A stretch of 64,000 nucleotides of DNA from Rhodamnia argentea. Lineage: Eukaryota > Streptophyta > Magnoliopsida > Myrtales > Myrtaceae. This document shows, in pieces, positions 37,177-49,833 of this stretch. The notes under the pieces were generated by a model, which worked only from the letters and a program-made list of their open reading frames with translations, was not told the origin of the DNA and did not search any database. The stretch lies in NCBI RefSeq assembly GCF_020921035.1, contig NC_063151.1, positions 34,106,934 to 34,170,933 of the forward strand, in the 5' to 3' direction. Positions within the stretch are counted from its first letter, which is position 1, and each line of letters opens with the position of its first letter. The translations under genes and the position numbers were made by a program.

Positions 37177-40100
37177 GGCTCGTGCTATTTTCACTATCTT
37201 ATTGACCCTTGACACCCTTTATCACATTGATTTATCCATTGAGGGTCCTACTCTTGATTTATGATCATTTCTTCCCCCCCTTTTTTTTTCTTAGTGTTCT
37301 TTTGTTTCAAATTTTCAATTTACCAAAAAACAAAACTGCCCACATCCCTTTTTTTGGGTCAAAACCCACGTCCCTTTCAAATAACTTTTTTTTCACCCTG
37401 CCCACTCCTCCTACACCAATAACATTTCAACACTTTCTTAGTTTTCTTCTGAACTTATTCTCCATTGCTGTGATCTGAGCAAGCACCAATCATATATCGG
37501 AGTAAAGAAAAGGTTTGTTTTATCTGCAAATAATTTACTTTATTTCCATAAACTATCCTCATAATTGTGAATTTTTCGATTTTGAGTTGCAATACAAATT
37601 TATGAGAATTTACTCAAAGATTGAATATTGTGGTTGATGTATACGTTATATACAATTTATCCATCTTTCATTGTATTGTTTTTTGTAGTGCAATCACTAT
37701 GAAAGACAATATTGAAGAGGACCTAAATTACTTAAATGTATCTATTGACGATGAAACTGCGAAAGAGAACAACAATCAATCATATCAACAAATTCATTTT
37801 TAGAAGAAAAACAATAAAACAAGTTCATTTGAAACTTTATCAGGTAATTTTCTAACAAGGAGGATCTTTTTGTAGTGTGCGGACGCTTTTTCTTGCTCAA
37901 GGTTATGTTGTCTCTATTAAAGCTCAAAGAGAAACAAATATGTTCTTCTTGGTTGCTATAGGGGAGATAATTATCTTGATCAATATAATGTTTCTATTGC
38001 CCGTCAAAAAAAAAAAAAGGGGGCTGGATCTCGTTTGATTGATTGCCCTTTTGAAGTTCATTGCTATAAAAAGATGAATTGATCAAAAAATTGAATGCAT
38101 CACACAATCATGATCCTTCGAGTGATATGTCCAAAAACCCTGCTTGTCGTCGCTTTTCTAAAGTTGAAGCTTTGCTTGTGAGAAAGTTGTCTAAAATTGG
38201 TATACCTCCTTGCCAAATTTTTTCTTCCTTCGGGCAAAGTAATCCCAAAGTTCAAGCTATTGATAAAATCATTTACAACAGGAAAGTAAAATTCTGTCGT
38301 GAATATTTGAATGGTCACACTATGGTCCAAGCATTATTGGAGGAGCTTAGTGCATATGGGTTCATCTACAACTTTAAAAATGATGCAAGGGTCACTTGAC
38401 GCATTTATTTTTCTCTCATCCTATCTCCATGGCACTAACAAAGAGCTTCCCAAGTGTCTTTGTAATGGATTGTGCTTATAAGACCAATATAGATACAATC
38501 CTTTGTTGGATATTATTCGAATTTTCAGCTTTAATACTTCTTTCTACTCATGCTTTGCATTTTTGAGAAAGGAAGAAGAGGAAGATTATATTTGGGTTTT
38601 GACGATGTTTAGCAACATATTCGGTGTTGATAGAGAATTAGCATTGATGAATGCAATTTAATTCATTTTTTCTAGAAGTGCGAACTTGTTGTGCATTTGG
38701 CACATTGAGAAGAACATTGTGGCATAATGTAAATCTCAATTTGAAGAAGGAATGGGTTGGGATTGTTTTACGTCTGATTGATCCAACGTTTTAAACTTTG
38801 AGAGTGAAGTGGAATATGGTGAAAATATTTGGCAATTTGGAGATCGCTATAAGGAAAAGCCATCCATTCTTAATTACATTAAAAATCATGGCTTCCCTTC
38901 AAAGAGCTTTTTGTGCGTGCTTGGACCTACACATGCATTTTGGGAACCATGTTACTTCACGAGCTATAGGGGCACATTCGACTTTGATAGCATATTTATA
39001 AGTTTTAATGGGGAATTTAGTTGAGGTGAAAAAGAAAATATTTCTTGTAGTTGAGAATCAGTTTAAAGAAATCAAAATCAAATTGTCAAGTGAAAAGGTA
39101 AGAGTTCATCATCATCTTCCCATTTTTTTTTCCAAGAACTTGATTACTCCAGTGTCAATATTTGCTTTAGATAAGCTCTACAAGCAATATGAGATTGCTA
39201 AAAGTAGAGTTGAGCTACATGCTGTGTATTTTATACAATCCATGGGTCTTCGAAGTGCACATGAAATAAAATTTAGATTTTTTTATGGTTTACGTCTTTA
39301 AATTAATCAACCATGGATAATGATATAAGGTCCTTTTTGGACCATGATATTATGAGAAATCATGAGGAAGATTCATTTCGGCAACTACGACATGAGTTAG
39401 AAAGGAGGTATCGAGAATGGCCACTTTTCACAAAGGAAGTTATTTGAAAGCAAATTGAGCAATTTGTATAAGCAAGTGATCCTTTCTTATATGAGGCCTT
39501 AGCTACATCTCATAAAGGTCATCCTTCCAGTTAAAAACTAAAGTAGAAGCAACTTTTATATGACGTGATACTTCTACATTTGAGATTATTGAAAAAGGGA
39601 ACATATGTGGTACTTGTAAGGTTTTTAGTCATAATAGCCAGACATGTAAATCGAAAGACAAAGATCTCGGATCAAACTCACATTCAATAACCATTGGAAT
39701 TCATGGCGGTGATATATAGTAGGCACAGAGGACTCGAGCATGCAACAATTCAACTTGAAAGATGTATTCTGAAGTTGGAGCTTCTCACATGATGACATTC
39801 AAAACTATTCTTTGATATATATATAATTACTTCTCCTTGATATGCTTGAAAACTTTTATTGTCTAATTCGAGTACATTATTTTTTTCAACAGAGTAGCCA
39901 TTTCAAGGGGAACCAAGCAGCTGAATAGACAATTCTTTCATTAACTTGCATATGCAACTTATTATTGCAATACATTTGTGCTTTGAGGATAATTTTATTT
40001 TCATGGATGGTTCTAGAAAATTCTGATGCATTTAGAGCTAACAAAAAAAATATGTACTTGCTCATGGTTTGAATGGATTGTCTTAGAATACGATTACAAT

Positions 40101-40631
40101 TGCCATAGTTTCTTATCAACAGTTAATTGTACTTGTAATCAAGTCAAAAATAGTATTCTATATAATAATTTTTAGGGAGCACTTTCTTATGCATTTGTAT
40201 GATAATAGTATTTTAGAATTTTTTATGTGCTTAACTTTGTCATATTTTTTTAATAATAGCTTCCTAGTACAAAAAGGAGAAATATCAACTCATTAACACA
40301 ATATTCCGTTAATTATCTACTAAATAAAATATTTCTATCTACTGATTTTGTTCCAAATGAAGAAGAAACGGAAAAAAATTAAAAAAAGAAGAAGAAGAAA
40401 AGAAGGCAAGAGATAATCTTAAATCAATAGTGGAACTCACATTTAACATTAACAAATGTTGTTTGAAAGAGCATGGGTAGCTTTGTCTTTTAGTAAATTG
40501 AAACAAAAGAAAACAAAAAAATAGGGAAGAAATAATCTTAAATTAAGAGTGAGACCCGCAAGGGATAATATAGTCAAAACAATGCGATAGGAGTGTTAGG
40601 AGCCAATAAAGGGGTGGAAATAGCATGAGCC
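37177..40631 (+). mobile_element. Decayed Mutator-like element (FAR1-type transposase) with long TIRs
   Basis: Inverted ends of roughly 200 bp match imperfectly: GGCTCGTGCTATTTTCAC at 37177, and on the reverse strand GGCTCATGCTATTTCCAC at 40631. Internal matching blocks around TTTCTTCCC and TTCTTTTGTTTCAA lie in the same order. Inside, the plus strand shows a FAR1-like DNA-binding start (CSVRTLFLAQGYVVSIKA near 37876), then ASHNHDPSSDMSKNPACRRF (38100) and MULE transposase-core blocks (NLLCIWHIEKNIVA near 38686; FESEVEYGENIWQFGDRY near 38800; ALDKLYKQYE near 39167). The reading frame is broken by several stops and frameshifts (for example after 38396), so the transposase is dead. Both ends touch a GAATA direct repeat (37172-37176, 40632-40636), shorter than the 9-10 bp usual for MULEs. 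Confidence 0.85.
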
Positions 40632-41389
40632 GAATAAAATATGCAACAATTGCTTGTTATATTAACAATGCTTCAAGTAAATTATATTTGCCAACTTTGT
40701 TAAATTTTATTTGGTTTTTTCATGATTATTGTCAAATATATTATTCGCATTACCATATCTTTTATTTGATCACTTTTTTCACCAAATTTTTTTTTTTGAT
40801 TACTTAGAAATTTATTATCAAATACGCATAAGAATTAGAGATGCAAAATTAGAGATTTGTTAGAGTGGTCGTGAAAAATAAACTACTACATGAAACTCGC
40901 GATGAACGGATCACATAGCCGAGACACACACATATATATAAATCGAATTTTTTAGGTGTAAATATCACTATTCCTTGAGACCCACTTAAAAAATGGTAAA
41001 TATGTTAACATGAATATGGTTAATAAATAGAGAGAATAACAAGGTAAACAATTTATACGTCATACCAACTATATTCCCGATGACATCAACATTAGTTCCA
41101 TCAAACGGACAGGTCGGGTCGGGTAAAAACTATCCTGTTCAAATTGGCTAATTTTTTGTACAATACAATTTAAGCAACTCATACCCGGCCCGGACTCAAC
41201 CTATACCTAATCCAACCCGGGCTCCATTTTGAGCAATTTTCTCCTTAAATTGTTATCTATGATGAATTGACTTGCCGAGTAGGCAAGGAAGCTTAGTAGC
41301 TAGGGTTGAGTCGTAGGCTAGGAGTTTATGTGGCACATTAGCAATGTGGAGGTGTGGGTGATCGCCATGCTAATGAACAAAAACAAGGA
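40632..41389. other. AT-rich intergenic sequence
   Basis: No gene seen. A short CCCGGCCCGGACTC-type GC patch near 41180 precedes the minisatellite. Confidence 0.4.
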
Positions 41390-43082
41390 GGCTTTAAAGC
41401 TGGGAACCGATTGTTTTTGGCTTATATGGACTTAGGCATGACCGCCAAGGTCTCGGCTCGACCTCAAGGGACTTAGGCCTAGCCACGATGGACTTGGGCC
41501 CAACGCCAATCACTTTGATGTAGAGCCGGGTACTCGAGCATGGTCGCTAGTGACTTGGGCCCGACCTCCAAAGACATGACTGTCGATGAGTCAAGCCTCG
41601 CCTCGTTGGATCTAAATTAGGTGCTATTGACTTGAGCTTAGGAGCTAGGTATTCGGCATGGCCATCGAGGACCCGAACACGGGCACCGGAACACGGGCAC
41701 CGATGTCCCGGTTTGGGCCTTGAGAAACCTAGGCCAAGCCTTCGTAGATCTAGGTATAGGCGTTGGGGTCTCTTACTCTGCCTCAAGGGAATTAAGCCCA
41801 GCCACTATGAACATAGGCCGGGTGAACGAGGAACTAAGCATGGCCATAATGGTATTGGGTTTGGCACTAGTGATTTTAGGCACAAAAGGCAAGAGCACGG
41901 GCATGGCCATTGGGCACTAGGCCCGAGACTTGGGCCCGGCCTTCATAGACCTAGATACAAGCATTGGATTCTCTTACCGGACTCAAGGAAATTGGGCTTA
42001 GCCACTATGGCCATGGACTAGGTAATAGAGGAACTAAGCTTGGCCATAATGGTATTGGCCTGGGCACAAAAGGTAAGAACCCGAGCATAGCCATTGAGTA
42101 CTAAGCATGAGGTCTCGAGTCCGCCCTCATGGAATTCGGGACTTGAGCTCGGTTGCTAGGTACCCGGCATGGACACCGAGGACCCGAACATAGGCATCGG
42201 GGTCCCGGGGTTGGGCCTCGATAAACCCGCACCAAGCCTTCGCGCACCTAGGTACATGCACTATGGTCTCTTACCCGACCTCAAAGGAATTAGGCTCGGC
42301 CACAATTGACATGGGTCGGGTGATAGAGGAACTAAGACTAGCCACAATAGTACTAGGCCGGGCACGAGTGACTTTGGGCGCAAGAACCTAGGCATAGACA
42401 CCAAGCACTAGACACGAGGTCTCGAGCCCGGTCTCAAGGGATTCGGGCTCGACTTTTTTAGACCCAAGATTGGTTGCAAGGAGCTAGGCCCAGCCTCATT
42501 AGACTTGGCCCCGTGCACTAGTGTTTAGGCAAGGGAATCGGGTAAACGAGCACAACCACTAAAGATCTTAGCAAGCATCAATGTTTTGATCCCAACCTTG
42601 ATGTGCCCAGGCTTATTTGAAGAATCAAGCCCGACTTTAATGGGCCCTAAGCAAACACTAGTGGTTTGGGCGCGTGAGCCAGGTACCTAGGCATGACCAC
42701 AAGGGACTTGGGCATAGGCATCAATGTCTTGAGCTTGGCCTCCATGGACCATCGGTGCTTAGGTAAGGGAATTAGGCAAACGGGCACAACCACTAAAGAT
42801 CTTAGTAAGCACCGAGGTTTTGAGCCCAATCTTGATGTGCCCGGGCTTCGCCAACGAACCAAGCCCGACTTTAATGGGCCTCGAGCAAACATTAGTGGTT
42901 TGAGTGCAAGAGCCAAGTACCTAGGCATGACCACAAGGGACTTAGGCATAGGCATCAATGTCTTGAGCTTGGCCTCCATGGACCCGAGCATGGGGCATCG
43001 AGGTCATTGGCACGGCCCTAAACCTAGACCCGGCCTAGATGGACTTAGGATGTGTGCTAGTGACTTTGGCAAGGGAACCGGG
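41390..43082. repeat. Degenerate minisatellite with higher-order repeats, left part
   Basis: The region is a GC-richer array of roughly 30-bp motifs (variants of GACTTGGGCCCGACC, CAAGGGACTTAGGC, CTAGGCATGGCC). Higher-order units are visible. Three related blocks start near 41706, 41931 and 42210 (each with TCTCTTACC, GGAATTAGGC and AGAGGAACTAAG-type landmarks). Two near-identical blocks of about 235-240 bp lie at about 42510-42749 and 42750-42984 (each with ACAACCACTAAAGATCTTAG and TCTTGAGCTTGGCCTCCATG). The long ORFs here on both strands come from the repeat and show no protein family. Confidence 0.75.
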
Positions 43083-43367
43083 TGTAACGACATGATTTTC
43101 CGACTAGTGCATTTATAAGCGGAATAATACTTATTGGGCTCGGAGTGTTAGATGGACAAGTTTTTGAGGGGGGAAGGGGGGTTATTATGTTCGGGCATGG
43201 TGGATAATTGAGCCGATGATATAGTTTAGACGCGACATTTCTAAACGGACCATTGGTTTTTGTTTTAGTGTTAGTTTCATAAAATCGGTCCCAATGTGAA
43301 TTAGTTTCACGGTTGAACCGTGAAGCCTTTTTATCAACCCTTCCACCGCCTCGGCCCTTTTTTAAGG

Positions 43368-43407
<40 letters not shown>

Positions 43408-44122
43408 CAATTCTCTCCCTTTTCTCTCATTTTCTCTTCTCTCACGATTTCTCTCGTTGAGCTCTCTCTCACAAACTCTTCCTCATGCTTTGACCGGTGA
43501 CGCCACTCCTCATCAAGACGGTGACGGTCTTTCGAGCTTCTTCTCCCTCTACTCAGCCCCCCCATCACCTCAACCCGCTCGATCTTCCCCTCCTCGGTGC
43601 TGCGTAACCCGCCAAGGAAGAATGCGGTTTGGGCTCGTTTTTGTTGTTGATTCGAGCTCCGTTTCTTCGTACGCAATCCTAAGCTAAGTAGCGGAATGGA
43701 GGCAAGATTGTCACTCATTGGATATAGCTGTGGGAGGCAAATCCTACGAGGAGCGATGGATGATGATGATGGTGGTTGTAGCTACTAGTATTCGGGAGTA
43801 GATATGAGCTTTTGAATCCTCCCAGTTGTTTAGCTTGTTTGTCTAAAAATGGATGTAGTACCTAAACTAATTAAGTTATATATGTTTATACATATAAAAT
43901 CAAATGTCTTTGGTTATGTGTGGCTTATATACTATTGTGGTATAGGTAGTAAACCCTAATAAGGCCATACCCTTTTAGGCATGCCTACCTTGTTTCTTGA
44001 TTGCACTTGTAAGACATGCCTCATTGTTTAATATCATATTTTGCAGATGCGCGCTATTATATGTAATAATAGATTAAAACATAGCGCAATTAGCAAGCAG
44101 ATGGCGAGATTGGGATGCCACA
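43083..44122. mobile_element. Solo LTR (Ty3/gypsy-like), about 1.04 kb, inside the minisatellite
   Basis: The sequence starts TGTAACGACATG and ends GGGATGCCACA, the TG...CA form of many gypsy LTRs. It interrupts the minisatellite, which resumes directly after it. The flanking 5-mers CCGGG and CCCAG are a plausible but diverged target repeat. A (CT)n microsatellite sits at 43369-43404. No internal retrotransposon domain is present, so this is most simply a solo LTR left by recombination. It is younger than the array. Confidence 0.65.
43369..43404. repeat. (CT)n microsatellite
   Basis: About 17-18 CT dinucleotide units in a row, within the solo LTR. It creates the spurious Leu-Ser and Arg-Glu ORFs of this area. 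Confidence 0.95.
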
Positions 44123-44450
44123 CCCAGTACCCAAACATGGTTATTAGGGACTTGAGCACGAGCATTTAAGTCTTGGGACTAGCTTCGATGTACCCGAAAT
44201 GGTCGCCGAGGAACCGAGCCCGACCTCATTGGACCCAAATCGAACGCCCGTAATTTGGGCACCGGAACCGAGGACCGAAGCATGACCATCGGGAACTTCG
44301 ACTCAAACACTAAGGTCTCCGGCCCAACGTCCATGGATTCGGGCTCAAGCACCGGGGTTTTGAGCCCAGTATCAAAGAACTTGGGCATAGTCTCTGTGGA
44401 CCTGGACCTCGCCATCGAAGAATTGGGCCGACCTCAATAGAACTATTTTA
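44123..44450. repeat. Minisatellite, right part
   Basis: The array of the left part continues after the solo LTR (motifs such as GGGACTTGAGCACGAGC, GAACCGAGCCCGACCTC and TTGGGCATAGTC). Confidence 0.7.
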
Positions 44451-44460
44451 GTCTATGGGT

Positions 44461-44927
44461 GGGTTTGGTTCAGCATTTGAAATGAGTTTTGGGGAAATGC
44501 AAATGCCTTCAACCTAAAGGGATTTAGGAAAATGCTAATTGCGTTTGGTAAAATCTCATTTGAAAATAGACTTTGGGTTGAATGGTTTTTGGTTAAAACA
44601 ACATTCCAAAGGGACTTTGAATGTAATTTTTTAATTTTTAATTAAAAAAATTACCCATTACCGGACCGGCAAAGAAGATAAATAGTAAAAAAAGGGAAAG
44701 CAAAATCGAAAATATAGAGAATTGATGAGGTAGTTTTGGAAGGAAAAAAATATCTTAGCATTTGACTAAATGCTAAAGCCTAATGCTGGTACGTACCAGC
44801 ATTCGGCTTTCATCTTTCTCAAGGCCAGAATTTGATCAACTACCGGCTTAAAGCTGCACCAAATACTTCAACATTCTCCCAATGAGCTTTAGAAGCTGAA
44901 AGCCCTTTGAGAATGTTGAACCAAATC
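44461..44927. mobile_element. MITE with GGTTTGGTTCA-type termini
   Basis: The left end GGGTTTGGTTCAGCATT matches the reverse complement of the right end (GATTTGGTTCAACATT). There is no coding content, and the length of about 470 bp fits a non-autonomous DNA element, possibly hAT-like. No convincing target duplication was found. Confidence 0.55.
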
Positions 44928-44949
44928 TATTCATATATATATCTTAAGT

Positions 44950-45250
44950 AATCCATATTACGCTCAACTTAATAAACGTAAGTTAACATGTACATTCATG
45001 GGCCCAATTTAGGTACCACCAGTCAACACAGCACCAACAGTCTTTTTCTCGGAGTAACACAAAAGGCAAAAGACTAATATCCTGGCTACTCAAACTTTCT
45101 CTCAATCTTAAGCACGCGTATCCTACGTGTTTAGCTTGTCACAACCCAACCACTCTGACTTTGCCCAATGACCCGGTGAATAAATCCGCTAACTGATAGC
45201 TCTACTACTTTCGCACATGAAGCGAAGCACGGACGATTTTCTCCTAATCC
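44950..45250 (-). mobile_element. Possible short copia remnant (RNase H end)
   Basis: On the minus strand near 45210-45170 the translation contains QLADLFTGSLGK, resembling the QLADIFTK block at the end of copia RNase H. Nothing else of the element is recognisable. It is a broken fossil fragment. Confidence 0.45.
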
Positions 45251-45642
45251 TTTTTACGTTCAAACCGAAAAATTCATTTTAATATTTCTGTCCTCGCCTG
45301 AAGAATAGGGTTTGATGCAATGTGAAGACTAAAGAGTCACTTGCTAATCTCAAATTAAGTGAACCAAAATTGGAGCCGAAGTTATGCATGGTGAGATCAA
45401 CTTGGAAACTCTCTGAAAGAACACCATCATTGAAAGAAAAGTAAAATGAGAATTCACTAATGTAAAATGTATATGACTGGGTTACAAGCTGTATCATCTT
45501 CAACATGTGTTTGATTGTAAATGAAAGAACAAATGCATTTGACCCCTAAGTAAACCCAAGGTTAATTTAAGCCTAATCCCAATTAGTTGACTTGACACCA
45601 ATAAAATTCCAAGAAAAAAGAACAGTAGAAGAACAGACATTA

Positions 45643-48600
45643 TCAGTATTCAAGAGTGAGTATGTTTCGGTTAGCCCAAACGCAAGAAAGAACCAAAGCA
45701 ATTGTGAGGCAGAACACTGTCTTCTTCCAGTGCAACCTGGTACTTCCACCTCCATCAATGGTGATGGATGTAGAATTCTCAGACTCGTCGTTCCATTTGA
45801 TGCTTGCTGTTTTCCTTATTCTCTTCATGTTGAAGTTGCACTCTTCGATATTCTCTGCATCGGTTGTTGCTGCGATGCTGTCATCTATGAATATTTCATA
45901 CTCCACATCCTCCCCAAGATAAATGAGATGTACCAAGAATAGTGCAAACATACAGACGATCGAGCTTCCAAATTTCATGCTCGGAATGATGGAATTCTTC
46001 ATGCCAACAAACTTTCCCCGCGCGAAGGACTTGAATTTTCTCACATTAGAATCTCGGACGAGTTCGTACCTCCGTTTTGGATAGGAGCTAGTGAAGGGCA
46101 AGTCATTTAGTATCATCCCTTGGTTGAGACTTTGAACCTTGACCACTTGTGATGGCACCATTTGGTGGAAGATCGTCTCTGCTGCCTGTCGAGTTGTGAC
46201 GAACATCCCGTGATTTACTTTTACTTCCTCGACGATCTCAAAGCTCAGAGAGTTTGAGTAATCGTCGACATGGCCGTCGTCCAGGAAGTCTCCACTCCGG
46301 TCCTCATTGATGAAGTCGAGCGGGAAATCCCCCGTCTCTTCATCTTCAAGTAGTTCCTTGTAGCTGCTACTGGGCAGCATTTCTCCTGCAACAAAAGGAT
46401 TTTATAGGGGAAGATTCAAATGAGAAAGCGCATTTCATATACTTAAAAATCGAAGGGGAAAAGATCGAGGGTACGCCATTGTACCTTGAGCTTCTTCCTC
46501 TCCATGTCTCTGAAAGTTTGAAATGTTTTCGACAGGAATTACTTTGTTTTCTTCTCCAAAAGTCTAGTTCATATTGAAAAAAGAAATTATCAATTGAGAT
46601 GATAAAAGAAATGACTATTGCAAGCTAGCATTAGAAGCTACTGCAAGTTACTATTTGATTTTAAGGGAAAAGGCTTTTTCTAGTCCTGACTCTACAATGG
46701 AGTGTTCTATAGAACTAACAATAATAACATTACCTTCTCCATATCTTTGTTTGACATTCCCACCCATCTCAAGTTCTCCGACGTTCCCTGATCCATTTTG
46801 AAGTCCTCCATCCAATCTCCAATCTCCACATTTCGAACATTCAGATCGCTGCACGGTTTGTTGTTGTATCTCGTGAAAGGAATGTCACTAATTAGGTGAC
46901 AATAAGCGGTCTCTTTCCCAGTGCCGAAGTTGAAATCTTCCATAGGAGTGTAATTTGCATCCCAAGAAAATAAAGGGGCGGACTGTTGTATCAGATCCTG
47001 AGATGCCTGCGCGACAGAGAGAATTTCTTGCAAAATATCACACTTAGTTGCGCTTTCTTGCGTCTGAGACGATTGCGGGATTTGGGAGTGAACGAATCCA
47101 TCTTGAACGAGGCTTTCCATTCCCAGTGACGGAGGCAAAAGCCGATGCTGCAACCTAGCACATTCTAGAGCTATATCAACCTGCAAAAGAGACTACTCAT
47201 TATACATAAAATTTCTACGAGAAAGCTTAGTGAAATAAGGAAGTTTACAACTAAGCCATTGTTTGCTAGTTTAGATAGTCACGATGATACTATTCCCCGT
47301 TGATAAAATTTGAAGTTCAATTGCTGTATTGAGTAGAAATTTGGCAGTTTGATTCGTGTACCAACGTTTGAATACTTCAATAAACTAAAATATGCAGTAT
47401 GGGAATTCACTAGAATAGCTCGTAAACCAAAAAATTAATAGGACAATGAGCATTACCTGAGATGGAGGATATGATAGGGTACCACGGTTTGAGAAAGATG
47501 GAGTAGGAAACTGAAACGGATCTTCATGCAAAGGCTGAACCCACTTGACTTCATGTGGTGGATACTCATCAAAAGTTGATGGCTCGTTCATGATGCTCGG
47601 TGAGTATGTATTCAACGAAACTGAGTAATTATCCGTGCTTTCCATGTCATCACATCTGCTCTCCAAATACAGGTCGTCTGATCTTTGGCTCATAGTCGAA
47701 TTCATTGTGCTGCAACGCTCTCCGATTTTCATGCACGTCGTACTCTTCTTGAAAACTCGACATAGCGCATACGCATCCTGGAAAAATACTTGAAAGGATA
47801 AAGCTTTGGAAAAGAAGATGAATAAGGTATATATCGTCAAGGGGTTTTCTTATTTCCCCCCCTTCAAGAAAGCAAGAATTAGGTGAAGATGCATAACGCA
47901 TGTAATGTGCGGTAATCGGCTTTTACCTGTATACCAGAAGCATTTTCGCATTCCCTCTCGTCAAGGCGATACTCATGCATGACCCAACCGGTCCGAGCGC
48001 CATGTGGAGCTCTTCCCCGATAATAGACCAATGTCTTCTTCATGCCCACCGCACGGTTCTGAGAATTCACTTTCCGATCCTTTCCTGTAGCCTTCCAGTA
48101 TCCCGCTTTGGTTGCACGATTGGTCCTTGACCCGTTCGGGTACTTGCGGTCTCGAGGGCTGAAGAAGTACCACTCGAGATCCTTGCTAGGTAGCAAAGAT
48201 TTACCTACAACATGTTTTGCAATCATGGAGTCAGATTTATCAGCGTGTAACAAGCTTAGCCAGTTCTTGCACAAATTTTCCTTACATGTACTTTTCTTTC
48301 TTCGTATCCAAATATGAAACATCTGTTTGGATGCTTAAATGCAGTAATTCCTACCTAGAAACGAGGGACCATATGTGCTCTAAAGTTGATCATGCAGGGA
48401 CTACATATCTAAAATTCCATGAGTAGTTTCCAAGGACTTTACATCTGATCAAAGCTAGAGAGATGAAAAAGAAGAAGAGAGATCGACACAGTTGAAAGTA
48501 AAATTCGAGAAAAGATGATATCCGACAAGTCACTCTCTCTTTTCCTCTCTCGGCTTTTTGACTTGGTCTCACACGCTTTGATCTTTATTTTTGCCATATA

Positions 48601-49291
48601 AACCCTAAAGATGAGGGACCATGCGCTTTAGTGCCACATAAGGACCTCTTTTCACACTTGAGGATGAATAAAAGCCCCATTAGATATTTCATAGTAAAGC
48701 TTTGGATATTTGACTGACCTAAATAAATCTAAAGCATGTTGCTCTCGGGTAACACTGTACAGTCCTACGCCTTGGCAAACTTATATGACAAGAAGAACAA
48801 GCATAACGAAGAGGGTTTTAAAAAGCAATTAATTTCATCGCAATTTTCTCCGAAGTAAAGCACGTAAGACTCGAAAAACTCGATCTTCCCTATTGAAATG
48901 AGTTCATGTCCGAGTGATTAGCAAAGGAAATAGGAAAAAGTAGAATCCATAACTTGGTAATTTGATCCAACCTTGTGGAAAAAGTAAGGCACCTTAAAGA
49001 CCGGTGGACACATTCAACTTTCGAAGCCGAAGATGACCAAGTAATGCATATATTTCTGCCTGTACCTTGGCTTATACGAGTAATGTTTTTGACATAAACC
49101 GTTGGCCGAATAAAAAAGCCTCGTATCTAAATACCTGGTAAGTCCCAAGGTTCACACTTGTAGAGGTCGACCTCCGGGATGACCTCTAGCTCGATCTTGC
49201 GGCCATTTATTTTCCTTTTCAGATAGTAGGCCACGAGCTCTTCGTCCGTGGGGTGGAACCGGAAGCCGGGAGGCAATGAAACAGGAGCCAT
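45643..49291 (-). CDS. NAC transcription factor, NAC028/045/086-like domain with hydrophobic C-terminal tail
   Basis: Six exons on the minus strand, 49291-49135, 48204-47927, 47777-47457, 47180-46734, 46563-46485 and 46385-45643, give 674 aa. Residues 6-160 are a complete NAC DNA-binding domain: [85 protein letters not shown] and [11 protein letters not shown]. The wording is closest to what I recall of the NAC028/045/086 group. The long acidic middle should be the regulatory region. The tail has two hydrophobic stretches, about 568-585 ([16 protein letters not shown]) and about 650-666 ([15 protein letters not shown]). It may therefore be a membrane-tethered NAC released by cleavage or splicing. 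The start was chosen at [10 protein letters not shown], the family start; an in-frame ATG lies 54 bp upstream. Confidence 0.9.
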
Positions 49292-49537
49292 CTCTCTCTG
49301 CTTCTCCCCTTGATCCTTTGAACGTTCTTCTCTCTGAATGATCAATCTCCCCTATGTAAAATCTATGGAAGAAGAAGACAAACAATGACCCAGCCTCGTA
49401 CCAAACAAAAAAGTGGAGAGACCGGTTAATGCTAATTGTGTATGTGATTAACAATTGTACTGCACAGCCTCTGCAAAAGAAAGATAGACCAAATTCACTT
49501 AGTTCAATGATTTGATGATAAGTAAATATGAGCTAAC

Positions 49538-49541
<4 letters not shown>

Positions 49542-49589
<48 letters not shown>

Positions 49590-49634
49590 TGGTCAAGAGG
49601 AGATGATCCAGGAAGAGAGAGAGAGAGAGAAGAG
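49542..49634. repeat. (GA)n microsatellites in the presumed NAC 5' UTR
   Basis: Two GA tracts (49542-49586 and about 49616-49634) lie 250-345 bp upstream of the NAC start codon. Read on the gene strand they are CT repeats, common in plant leaders and core promoters. Confidence 0.85.
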
Positions 49635-49830
49635 AGGGATTGATTGAGTTGAGGGGGTATATGATATATGAACTACTAAAAGGACAAAAAGAAAGAGAAA
49701 AAAGGGGGGAGGCTGCCACCCCCTGCTTTGCTTTTTCTTTTTCATTTGTTCTATTTTATTCTTATTTTATCATTACATCATTATACTATTGCCCTATATT
49801 CACTGATTCTCATTATCTTTCTTGTCAAGC

Positions 49831-49833
<3 letters not shown>

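Noticed and set aside
41547-43118. ORFs of 66-141 aa with internally repeated phrases
   Set aside because: Repeated peptides simply mirror the minisatellite. Frames are open on both strands and match no family.
43313-43718. ORFs of 118-124 aa on both strands with Leu-Ser or Arg-Glu runs
   Set aside because: They are produced by the (CT)n microsatellite inside the solo LTR.
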